DNA from: JAHRAH01 sp051009015
GTDB taxonomy: Bacteria > Pseudomonadota > Gammaproteobacteria > Tethybacterales > Persebacteraceae
Direction: 5' to 3'
Length of the DNA stretch: 5,517 nucleotides
Assembly: GCA_051009015.1 (NCBI GenBank)
Contig: JBPCWZ010000047.1
Location: 1 to 5,517 of the forward strand
Shown here: positions 1-5,314 of the stretch, in pieces
Numbering within the stretch: position 1 is the stretch's first letter
How the letters are laid out: every line of letters begins with the position of its first letter
Position numbers and translations under genes: made by a program
Notes under the pieces: model-generated
The model's input: the letters and a program-made list of their open reading frames with translations, nothing else
What the model was told of the DNA's origin: nothing
Databases searched by the model: none

Positions 1-816
1 CCGAGCGATTTGGTCAGCGTCACCGCCGACGGGCAGTTAATCGTTTTGGAACAACCCGCCGCCGGTTTGATGACGGCGACGATTTACGGCAGATATACGC
101 TTTTTGAGGGCGAGCGCGCAGTTGCCAGATACGAAGGGGAGGAGTTTGTAACCCTGACCTTTTTGACTTCCTGCAGTGTGCGGCACGGCTGCGATGGTTT
201 TGGCATTGGCACAGGCGGCAATGAAAACGACCGCCGCGCCAACTTCGCCGCAATGGATTTGGATACCCTCAAACAATTCATCGCCTCCGGCGCCGACATA
301 GACGAATATGGCGGCAATGCGCGGCTTATGCGATTTTACCTGCCATATCTGATAGCGGCGGCAAACAAACCCGCGCATGTATCGTTGCTAATCTCCGCCG
401 GTGTGGATGTCAATGCGAAGGATGACAGCGGACGGACGATGTTGTATTATGCATCCGCCAACGATGATACCCCTGAATTTGACAACCCCGCATTTGATAT
501 TATGCTTGCCTTGCCGGGCGTGGATGTCAATGCGCGCGCCAATAATAACTTTACGCCGCTTGACAATGTCGCAAACTCGCAAATAGCCAATCCGCAACCC
601 TATCTGGAAGACCATGCGCGGCAGTTGCGGGCGGCGGGCGGCGTTTGTAATGTGCGCGCCGGCAATGCATTGTTTGCACTTTGCAACATCGCCCCGTCCC
701 GACAATCGCCCAACATTACCCTGCCGAACAACGCCAACAAAACTTTCATCATCCGCAGCCCCAATATAAACACTCCCGCCGTAATAGGCAACCTATCAAC
801 CACCCCCCGCCAATAA
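1..816 (+). CDS. Ankyrin-repeat protein, probably exported (5'-truncated by window edge)
   Basis: The frame is open from the first base (Pro-Ser-Asp-Leu...), so the true start lies upstream; the TTG at base 10 is only an in-frame codon. The visible part is 271 residues. Residues 1 to about 55 (VSVTADGQL, then alternating hydrophobic and polar stretches) look like a beta-sandwich or surface-repeat domain. Residues about 85-228 carry three to four degenerate ankyrin repeats. Their loops read GADID (about 97), GVDVNAK (134), GVDVNAR (173) and GGVCNVR (214), 36-40 residues apart. A 15-bp stretch is repeated exactly at 403-417 and 520-534 for the two GVDVNA loops. Four cysteines fall in two close pairs (58/64 and 216/228), which suggests disulfides and an extracytoplasmic location. 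The tail after 230 is Asn/Pro/Thr-rich and unstructured-looking. Ankyrin repeats bind proteins; no enzymatic motif is visible. The ankyrin call is solid, the exported location is inferred. It converges on the minus-strand operon. Confidence 0.72.
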   Translation, partial: PSDLVSVTADGQLIVLEQPAAGLMTATIYGRYTLFEGERAVARYEGEEFVTLTFLTSCSVRHGCDGFGIGTGGNENDRRANFAAMDLDTLKQFIASGADIDEYGGNARLMRFYLPYLIAAANKPAHVSLLISAGVDVNAKDDSGRTMLYYASANDDTPEFDNPAFDIMLALPGVDVNARANNNFTPLDNVANSQIANPQPYLEDHARQLRAAGGVCNVRAGNALFALCNIAPSRQSPNITLPNNANKTFIIRSPNINTPAVIGNLSTTPRQ

Positions 817-840
817 TCCCCTATTTCGTCATTCGCGGCA
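817..840. other. 24-bp convergent intergenic spacer
   Basis: This is the only gap between the ankyrin gene stop (TAA, 814-816) and the stop of the minus-strand SDR (841-843). I see no GC-rich hairpin followed by a T-run on either strand. Transcription from either side probably ends by another mechanism or reads into the opposing gene. Confidence 0.7.
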
Positions 841-1533
841 TTAACGCGCCGTATAACCGCCATCAACCGGCAGCATTGTGCCGGTAATGTGCGGCTCTGT
901 TGCGAGAAAAACTATCGCCCGCGCCGTTTCCGCCGCCGTTGCCAAACGGCGCGCCGGTATTTGGTTGATATTCATATCGCGGGTTTGTTTGTCCGTCCGC
1001 TGCGGCGGATGCGCCGAGAATAACATCGGCGATTCTATCGCCCCCGGGCAAACGGCATTGACGCTAATATGACTGCCGGCAAACTCCATGGCAAGGGCGC
1101 GGGTTAGTTGCACCACGCCGCCTTTGCTGGCGCAATATGCCGACAAGTTTGCCACGCCCGCCAAACCGGCGGTGGAAGCGACATTGACAATCGCGCCGCC
1201 GTTTTTCATCCGCCGCGCCGCGCCGCGGCATATCTGACCGGCGTTATTGACGACAACATCCAAACGCCCGAAGCGTTCCAAAGCGACATCCAGCAGGCGT
1301 TCGCAAAAAGCCGACTCGCCGATATCGCCGGGGCAAATGACGGTTTCGGCTTTTGCGGTTTTGCTTGTCGCCGCAAGTTGTTGTTGTGTTTGCCGCAGTT
1401 TGTTTTCGTCCCGCCCGACTAACAACACTTTCGCGCCAAGTTCGGCAAAAGCCGCACAAGCCGCCGCCCCGACCCCCGACCCGGCGCCGGTAATAACAAC
1501 CCCCGCCCCGCAAAAATCCCGCTTGTCAATCAT
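841..1533 (-). CDS. Short-chain dehydrogenase/reductase with internal in-frame deletion, probably inactive
   Basis: This 230-residue classical SDR family protein is the last gene of the minus-strand operon. The start is ATG at 1533-1531 (MIDKRDF), 26 bp after the preceding SDR. The longer open frame (to 1653) overlaps that gene and adds basic, non-SDR residues. Motifs seen: cofactor-binding TGAGSGVG (15-22), Arg41 after beta-2 (often NADP preference), Asp70, NNAG (96-99), and the Ser120/Tyr133/Lys137 triad with YCASK. The C-terminal LPVDGGYTAR tail is typical. The oddity is that NNAG is followed almost at once by QICRGAARRMKNGG: only 18 residues separate the last Gly of NNAG from the Asn of AIVN, against 47 in the neighbouring SDR. 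About 29 residues are missing, including most of the helix carrying the tetrad Asn (the NxxG-type motif). The frame is kept. The natural substrate would be a sugar, sugar acid or 2-keto-3-deoxy acid by context. It may be a decaying gene. No strong Shine-Dalgarno site is visible. Confidence 0.8.
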   Translation of the reverse strand: MIDKRDFCGAGVVITGAGSGVGAAACAAFAELGAKVLLVGRDENKLRQTQQQLAATSKTAKAETVICPGDIGESAFCERLLDVALERFGRLDVVVNNAGQICRGAARRMKNGGAIVNVASTAGLAGVANLSAYCASKGGVVQLTRALAMEFAGSHISVNAVCPGAIESPMLFSAHPPQRTDKQTRDMNINQIPARRLATAAETARAIVFLATEPHITGTMLPVDGGYTAR

Positions 1534-1559
1534 TCCAATATGCCGTTTGCCAATGGCGA

Positions 1560-2318
1560 TTATAACGGCGGCAAAGGCAGGCATGCGGTTCTGCCGCCGT
1601 CGTGGATATACACCTGCCCGTTGGCGAAGGCGGCGTTTTCGCTTGCCAGCCACAAAACAAGCGCGGCGACATCTTCCGGCTTGCCGCTTTTGCCGAGCGG
1701 ATGCAAAGCATTGACCGCCTTGCGCGCGGCGGCGGGGTTTGGATATTGCGCCAGCAAGTTGTCATTAAAAGGCGTGTCTATCCAGCCCGGCGCAACCGCA
1801 TTGCAGCGAATGTTGTCTGCGCCGAGTTCCAGCGCCAGGTTGCGCGTCAAACTATGCACCGCGCCTTTGGATGCCGCATATGCCGCATGCGAAGGGTTTG
1901 CGCCCAGCGCTTCTATGGAACCGATATTGACAATCGCGCCGCCGCCGCGCTTTTTCATCGCCATCGCCGCATTTTTGGCGCACAAAAAAACGCCGCGGGC
2001 ATTGACCGCCATTATCCTGTCCCACTCGGCGGCGGAAGTTTGCAAAACCGGCTTTTCCAAAACAACGCCCGCGCAACTGACAAGCACATCAACCCCGCCG
2101 CACTCCCCTTCGGCAAAAGCAAAAAGCGACTGCACACTCCTTTCGTCGCAAACATCGGTGTTATAAAATAACATCCCGCTACCCTCCGGCGGCGGCTGCA
2201 AATCGGCGCAAACAACTCTCGCACCCGCATCAACAAAAGCCCGCCCGATGGCATCGCCGATGCCGCCGGAAGCGCCGGTAATTACCGCAACTTTGTTGTC
2301 AAAAACCGGCGCGGTCAT
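1560..2318 (-). CDS. Short-chain dehydrogenase/reductase, intact, probably NAD-dependent sugar or sugar-acid dehydrogenase
   Basis: This 252-residue protein is of normal length for a classical SDR and should be a cytoplasmic NAD(P)-dependent oxidoreductase. The start is ATG at 2318-2316, overlapping the methyltransferase stop as ATGA, with GGA a few bases upstream. Starts further upstream (to 2672) would lie inside the methyltransferase gene. Motifs seen: TGASGGIG (14-21), Asp39 at the end of beta-2 (favours NAD over NADP), Asp55, SCAG (81-84, a variant of NNAG), Asn106 in AVNARG, Ser134, Tyr147 and Lys151 (YAASK), and APGWIDT (176-182). All four catalytic residues are therefore present. The C-terminus runs past the usual DGG motif with a Pro/Leu-rich end (ACLPLPPL). 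In L-fucose and L-rhamnose oxidative routes, SDRs act as sugar dehydrogenase and as 2-keto-3-deoxy-acid 4-dehydrogenase. Which role applies, or another substrate, cannot be told from this window. Confidence 0.88.
   Translation of the reverse strand: MTAPVFDNKVAVITGASGGIGDAIGRAFVDAGARVVCADLQPPPEGSGMLFYNTDVCDERSVQSLFAFAEGECGGVDVLVSCAGVVLEKPVLQTSAAEWDRIMAVNARGVFLCAKNAAMAMKKRGGGAIVNIGSIEALGANPSHAAYAASKGAVHSLTRNLALELGADNIRCNAVAPGWIDTPFNDNLLAQYPNPAAARKAVNALHPLGKSGKPEDVAALVLWLASENAAFANGQVYIHDGGRTACLPLPPL
2315..2318 (-). promoter_or_regulatory. ATGA stop/start overlap, methyltransferase to SDR
   Basis: The TGA of the methyltransferase (2317-2315) and the ATG of the SDR (2318-2316) share bases. This arrangement usually means translational coupling by ribosome re-initiation, and it fixes the SDR start. 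GGA in TTTGGAAATATG provides a modest ribosome binding site. Confidence 0.8.
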
Positions 2319-2869
2319 ATTTCCAAACCCCACGCCGTCCAGCCTTGTGTTTGTTTGCGGGCAAACATTTCCAGTTTGGTTTGCGCCGGAAACATCGCAC
2401 CGATGCGGCGGCGCACTTCGTCCGGTTTTTGCGAATGACGGGCGCGCTTTTCGCCCAGCCATTGGCGAATGTTGCGCGCACCGCGCGGAGAGGGGATTTT
2501 GCCGCGCTTGAATATCAAACACAACTCGCATTCCGACATGGTATAAAAACCCGGATTCGGCTTTTGCTTGTGCCAGACAAAGCCCACCGTCGCCCAACTG
2601 AAACCCCATGCCTTGCCGAGCGTTATCGCCTGATCCAAATGCGGCGAAGTCGCCCACATAAAAAGCAGGCAATTATCTTCGGCAAGCGCGGCGACATCCC
2701 ATTTTGCCATCTTCGCGCTTGTGATGGTCGGATAATGACGCAGCGCGCCGCCGCTGTCTTTTCCGCCCGCACCGGTGTGCTGCAGTTGGCCTTTGTAATC
2801 CCACGGCGGGTCGGCGTAGATGATGGCGTATTTGCCTTTTGGCAATGGCGGCGGCGGAGTTTTGTCCAC
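2315..2869 (-). CDS. MT-A70 family adenine-N6 methyltransferase
   Basis: This 184-residue protein resembles the MT-A70 family, which transfers a methyl group from S-adenosylmethionine to the N6 of adenine. Bacterial and phage members are mostly thought to act on DNA. The catalytic DPPW motif is at residues 20-23 within YADPPWDYK, right at the N-terminus as in permuted beta-class enzymes. FMWAT (70-74), HSQKPDE (145-151) and KLEMFAR (165-171) match the conserved C-terminal half. There is no target-recognition domain insertion, so the protein is minimal in size. The start is taken as GTG at 2869-2867, because no in-frame ATG lies between the preceding stop (2924) and the DPPW motif. No Shine-Dalgarno site precedes it, so the exact start is uncertain. 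It sits 54 bp after the FAH gene and its stop overlaps the next SDR start (ATGA). No restriction endonuclease gene is visible, so it is an orphan here. Such genes are common on phages and mobile elements. Confidence 0.85.
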   Translation of the reverse strand: MDKTPPPPLPKGKYAIIYADPPWDYKGQLQHTGAGGKDSGGALRHYPTITSAKMAKWDVAALAEDNCLLFMWATSPHLDQAITLGKAWGFSWATVGFVWHKQKPNPGFYTMSECELCLIFKRGKIPSPRGARNIRQWLGEKRARHSQKPDEVRRRIGAMFPAQTKLEMFARKQTQGWTAWGLEI

Positions 2870-2884
2870 TTCGCAACGCGCAAA

Positions 2885-2906
2885 AGGCAGAGTTAAGGCA
2901 GAGTTG
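2885..2906 (-). repeat. 11-bp direct tandem repeat, two copies
   Basis: On the + strand, AGGCAGAGTTA (2885-2895) is followed directly by AGGCAGAGTTG (2896-2906), 10 of 11 bases identical. It lies in the gap between the FAH gene and the methyltransferase gene, about 16-37 bp before the predicted GTG start. It could be a slippage duplication or a small regulatory site; no function is evident. Confidence 0.75.
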
Positions 2907-2907
2907 C

Positions 2908-2923
2908 GGCGGGCGGGGCGGGG
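2908..2923 (+). other. G-tract cluster, possible two-layer G-quadruplex
   Basis: GG, GGG, GGGG and GGGG are separated by single C bases on the + strand, which is the template strand for the operon. The cluster sits immediately downstream of the FAH stop codon. Four tracts of at least two G with one-base loops can form a two-layer quadruplex. In a GC-rich genome this could also be chance. Confidence 0.4.
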
Positions 2924-3760
2924 TTATTCCGGCGCGGCAATGCGGGCGTTTTGTTCGCCCAAGCCGGTAATGCACAACCGCAACGAATCGCCGGGGCGCA
3001 AATAGCGCGGCGGCTTTTGCCCGAAGCCGACGCCCGGCGGCGTGCCGGTTATCATAATATCGCCCGGCTGCAAAGACATATAAGACGACACGCGCGATAT
3101 CAACTCTTCCACGCCAAAATGCATATCCGCCGTGCTGCCGCTTTGCATTGTCTTGCCGTTCAGGTCGGTTTGCAGTTGCAGGTTTTGCGGGTCGGGGATT
3201 TCGTCCCTCGTCGCCAGCCACGGGCCCAGCGGGGCGAAAGTGTCGCCGCTTTTGCCTTTGGTCCATTGCGGCCCGCGCCGCAACTGAAACTCGCGCTCGG
3301 ATATGTCGTTTGCCAATACATAACCTGCTATGTGTCGCATTGCATCTTCGCGGCGGATGTTTTTTCCGCCCGCGCCGATAACAACGCCAAGTTCCACTTC
3401 CCAATCGGTCTTTTCCGAGTCGCGCGGCAGGACAATGTCATCATTCGGGCCATTGACGGCGCTTGTCGCCTTGAGAAAAATAATCGGGTCGTCCGGCAGT
3501 GCCATCCCCGATTCTGCGGCGTGTTCGCGGTAGTTCAAACCGATGCCGATAATCTTGCCGATGCCGGAGACGGGCGCGCCAAAACGCACACTCCCCTCAA
3601 CCGGCGGCAACTTTTCGGGGGTTATCTTTGCCAGCACTTCCGCGCCGAGAAACGCGCCGCGCCAATCGGCGACAACCGCACTCGCATCGCGCAACTTGCC
3701 TTCATTGTCCAAAACGCCCGGCTTTTCAGAGCCGCGCGCGCCATAACGCACCAGTTTCAT
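2924..3760 (-). CDS. FAH-family hydrolase/isomerase, candidate 2,4-diketo-3-deoxy-sugar-acid hydrolase
   Basis: This 278-residue cytoplasmic enzyme of the fumarylacetoacetate hydrolase family cleaves or isomerises diketo or keto-enol acids using a divalent metal. The start is ATG at 3760-3758, preceded by GAGGAG with 9 bases spacing; the longer frame to 3886 overlaps the epimerase gene. An N-terminal lobe (MKLVRYG, LRDAS; 1 to about 65) precedes the catalytic domain. GIGLNYREHA (72-81) is the conserved entry motif. Metal ligands are Glu121 and Glu123 (DWEVELG) and Asp152 (NDISERE). TGTPPGVG (238-245) and the final YLRPGDSLRL plus GLGEQ complete the family signature. Length and motifs are normal. 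Close relatives are often labelled ureidoglycolate lyase or 2-hydroxyhepta-2,4-diene-1,7-dioate isomerase. The N-terminal style and the SDR/epimerase neighbours favour 2,4-diketo-3-deoxy-L-fuconate or -rhamnonate hydrolase. That is inference; the family call is firm. Confidence 0.92.
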   Translation of the reverse strand: MKLVRYGARGSEKPGVLDNEGKLRDASAVVADWRGAFLGAEVLAKITPEKLPPVEGSVRFGAPVSGIGKIIGIGLNYREHAAESGMALPDDPIIFLKATSAVNGPNDDIVLPRDSEKTDWEVELGVVIGAGGKNIRREDAMRHIAGYVLANDISEREFQLRRGPQWTKGKSGDTFAPLGPWLATRDEIPDPQNLQLQTDLNGKTMQSGSTADMHFGVEELISRVSSYMSLQPGDIMITGTPPGVGFGQKPPRYLRPGDSLRLCITGLGEQNARIAAPE

Positions 3761-3769
3761 ATTCGCATT

Positions 3770-3775
3770 CTCCTC
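3770..3775 (-). promoter_or_regulatory. Ribosome binding site of the FAH gene, merged with epimerase stop
   Basis: The minus strand reads TGAGGAG: the TGA stop of the epimerase (3776-3774) runs directly into GAGGAG, nine bases before the FAH ATG at 3760. This strong site decides the FAH start and suggests re-initiation by ribosomes finishing the epimerase. Confidence 0.8.
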
Positions 3776-4700
3776 ATTGCCGCAACCTTCCTTCTTGTGC
3801 GCGGCGGGCAAAAAAATCCATCGTCCGCGCAAAACCTTCGGCAAAAGGCATGCGCCCGCCGCCGATATGGTCAAACAACGGCGCATCGTCCAAATCAGCC
3901 GGAAAAGGCAAAGCGCCGCCTTCGCTATTAATCTGCGCTTTTGGAAAACGCTCGCGAATCATATCCAGCACTTCGGCGACGGTTTTGCTTTCGCCGTTCA
4001 AATCATAAACCGGCGCGCCTTTCTCCGCCGCCTTTGCCGCGCGAATGAAAACTTCCGCCGCCTCGCGGGCATAAACAAAACCGACCGCCCCGCCAAAAGG
4101 CACGGTGTAAGATTGCCCCAAAACCGCCGCCGCCATCGCCTTGGTCGGTGCGGAACTCATCCCCTGGTCGCGCGCCGGACCATAAACCACATTCGGGCGC
4201 ACTCCGATGCTCGGCAACCGGCAATCGCGCCAATACACGCGGGCGGTTTGTTCGTTGCAGTATTTGTATGCGCCGTAGAGCGTCTCCAAAAACGGCGAAT
4301 CTTCGCCCATCGCCACCGCCGCAACCGAACTGGCATATGCGATTTGACGGCATCCGTTTGCCAATGCCGACTCAAAAACATTAATACTGCCGACAACATT
4401 GACGCGCGCGCCGCCGACCGGGTCATCCCTGCAAAACGGCACTTGCAGCGCCGCCAGATGAATCACCTGCGCCGGTTTGTGTTTGGCAAAAACCTCCGCA
4501 ACCCTGGCTGTGTCTCCTATGTCGCCGCACTCCCAAACCGCCGCCTGCGCGTCTTTCGGGTTGTCGTAAAGCAACTCCAGCCGCCGCCGGTCGTCCGACA
4601 AGTCAAAAGCAACGGCATCCCGCCCGCCGTCCAGCAGCAGTTTCATCGCCCACGCGCCAATGCAGCCGCCGGCGCCGGTTACCAAAACTTTGCCGCTCAT
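3774..4700 (-). CDS. NAD-dependent sugar epimerase/dehydratase (extended SDR)
   Basis: This 308-residue protein has the length of an extended SDR that acts on sugars or nucleotide sugars. The Rossmann motif TGAGGCIG is at 8-15, Asp33 (AFDLS) favours NAD, GDI is at 59-61 and HLAA at 81-84. The catalytic region is Ser124/Ser125 with Tyr142 and Lys146 (YGAYK), followed by RPNVVYGP (168-175) in the substrate-binding half. The start is ATG at 4700-4698, which overlaps the toxin stop as ATGA. A GTG two codons upstream (4706) is possible but less likely. The stop is 13 bp before the FAH start. Members of this group occur in sugar-acid catabolic clusters next to FAH hydrolases and SDRs, often with no assigned substrate. 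I infer a sugar or sugar-acid oxidation or epimerisation step in the same pathway. A role in cell-surface sugar synthesis is the main alternative. Confidence 0.88.
   Translation of the reverse strand: MSGKVLVTGAGGCIGAWAMKLLLDGGRDAVAFDLSDDRRRLELLYDNPKDAQAAVWECGDIGDTARVAEVFAKHKPAQVIHLAALQVPFCRDDPVGGARVNVVGSINVFESALANGCRQIAYASSVAAVAMGEDSPFLETLYGAYKYCNEQTARVYWRDCRLPSIGVRPNVVYGPARDQGMSSAPTKAMAAAVLGQSYTVPFGGAVGFVYAREAAEVFIRAAKAAEKGAPVYDLNGESKTVAEVLDMIRERFPKAQINSEGGALPFPADLDDAPLFDHIGGGRMPFAEGFARTMDFFARRAQEGRLRQ
4697..4700 (-). promoter_or_regulatory. ATGA stop/start overlap, toxin to epimerase
   Basis: The toxin ends in Pro-Trp-Arg-stop with TGA at 4699-4697, and the epimerase ATG is 4700-4698. The overlap implies co-transcription and translational coupling of a toxin gene with a metabolic gene. 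Confidence 0.75.
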
Positions 4701-5116
4701 CGCCACGGATCCACAATGTCCATATTTTCGGGAAAATCTTTTATGTTGCGCGTTGCCAATGTGAAATGATGGCGGCGGGCAACGGCGGCTATCATGGCAT
4801 CGGCCATCATCTTGTCGCCGCCGAGCGGGCGCCCTTTCTTTTTGTCATCCGCGCGAATGGCGGCGTAGTGCGGGCAATCTTCGGCGTCAAAAGGCAGGCA
4901 GCGTTTTGCAAAAGCGGCGAATATTTTCGCCGCGCTTTCGGCAAGTTGCGCCTTGCGCTTGCCGGGCGGCAGCAAAGCGATGCCGTATTCTATTTCCGCC
5001 TTGTTGATGGCGCAAATATAGGAAATGTCGCCGCGGGATAGCGCCCGGCGATATACTTTCGGTTCCGGTTGAGATTTCATCAACTCGGAAAGCACATCGG
5101 TGTCCAAAAGCACCAC
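4697..5116 (-). CDS. vapC: VapC-like PIN-domain ribonuclease toxin
   Basis: This 139-residue protein has the usual VapC length. PIN-domain toxins are Mg2+-dependent endoribonucleases that cut tRNA, rRNA or mRNA and stop growth when free of antitoxin. The start is taken as GTG at 5116-5114 (a second GTG follows directly), 4 bp after the antitoxin stop. The upstream extension to 5251 lies over the antitoxin gene. The PIN core begins at once: LLDTDVLSEL gives Asp5, Asp7 and Glu11. Glu41 lies in NKAEIEYG, and Asp101/Asp106 in GGDKMMADAMIAA. ATRNIKDF (121-128) is the usual C-terminal strand with Asn124 and Asp127. All acidic positions expected for metal binding are present, so it looks active. It resembles the FitB/VapC type. 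It is preceded by a small basic gene that would be the antitoxin. The stop overlaps the epimerase start. Confidence 0.88.
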   Translation of the reverse strand: MVLLDTDVLSELMKSQPEPKVYRRALSRGDISYICAINKAEIEYGIALLPPGKRKAQLAESAAKIFAAFAKRCLPFDAEDCPHYAAIRADDKKKGRPLGGDKMMADAMIAAVARRHHFTLATRNIKDFPENMDIVDPWR

Positions 5117-5120
5117 AGGG

Positions 5121-5294
5121 CTAACCCCGGGTGCGATTCTTAAAGCGCTCGGGCAACTCCAAATCGTCAAAACCGCCGATGGCAATGGCGATCTCGCGAA
5201 TGCGCTCCACCACATTGACCGCCTCCGGCTTTGGCTTTTTCCGGCGCACACGCGGGCGCGCGGCGCGGACTTTGATGGTTAATGCTTCTTTCAC
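5121..5294 (-). CDS. Small basic antitoxin-like protein upstream of VapC
   Basis: This is a 57-residue protein in the antitoxin position, ending 4 bp before the VapC-like gene. The start is GTG at 5294-5292, preceded by GAGGAG with 9 bases spacing. The frame extends to 5402, but that would overlap the upstream gene and adds Cys- and Pro-rich residues. The N-terminus has a short beta-strand-like segment (ALTIKV, 4-9), then a strongly basic run (Arg10, Arg13, Arg15, Arg17, Arg18, Lys19, Lys20, Lys22), then a predicted helix VVERIREIAIAIGG (28-41). It ends in an acidic-aromatic stretch with Arg residues (GFDDLELPERF, 41-51), similar in style to the VapB/FitA toxin-binding tail that fills the toxin active site. 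A complete ribbon-helix-helix, AbrB or Phd DNA-binding domain is not apparent. The antitoxin role rests on position, size and the tail. It would neutralise the toxin and possibly autoregulate the operon. Confidence 0.65.
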   Translation of the reverse strand: MKEALTIKVRAARPRVRRKKPKPEAVNVVERIREIAIAIGGFDDLELPERFKNRTRG

Positions 5295-5303
5295 TGCGGG
5301 ATA

Positions 5304-5309
5304 CTCCTC
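5304..5309 (-). promoter_or_regulatory. Ribosome binding site of the antitoxin gene
   Basis: The minus strand reads GAGGAG nine bases before the GTG at 5294, the same site and spacing as for the FAH gene. It identifies GTG rather than an upstream ATG as the start. Confidence 0.75.
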
Positions 5310-5314
5310 GCCGA

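Noticed and set aside
817..860. Bidirectional terminator between the convergent genes
   Set aside because: The only inverted element is a 4-bp CGCG pair around GCATTAA; there is no extended GC stem and no T-run.
1540..2171. + strand open frames of 189-208 residues opposite the intact SDR
   Set aside because: No recognisable motif; the minus strand has the full set of SDR catalytic and cofactor residues here.
2319..2672. N-terminal extension of the intact SDR to a start at 2672
   Set aside because: It would lie entirely over the methyltransferase gene in another frame. The Rossmann fold begins directly after the ATG at 2318, which is placed in an ATGA overlap.
2924..3760. Ureidoglycolate lyase as the function of the FAH protein
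   Set aside because: Related sequences often carry this label, but no allantoin or ureide genes are nearby, and the SDR/epimerase context fits sugar-acid catabolism better.
3761..3886. N-terminal extension of the FAH protein to 3886
   Set aside because: It overlaps the epimerase C-terminus. MKLVRYG at 3760 is the typical family start and has a strong GAGGAG site.
2951..3931. Long + strand open frame (326 residues) opposite the FAH gene
   Set aside because: It lies antisense to a firmly identified enzyme gene. Its translation is basic, Arg/Ala/His-rich and without any family motif, as expected from an antisense frame in GC-rich coding DNA.
3777..4769. Long + strand open frame (330 residues) opposite the epimerase
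   Set aside because: The translation is Arg/His/Ala-rich and featureless, while the minus strand carries complete extended-SDR motifs over the same bases.
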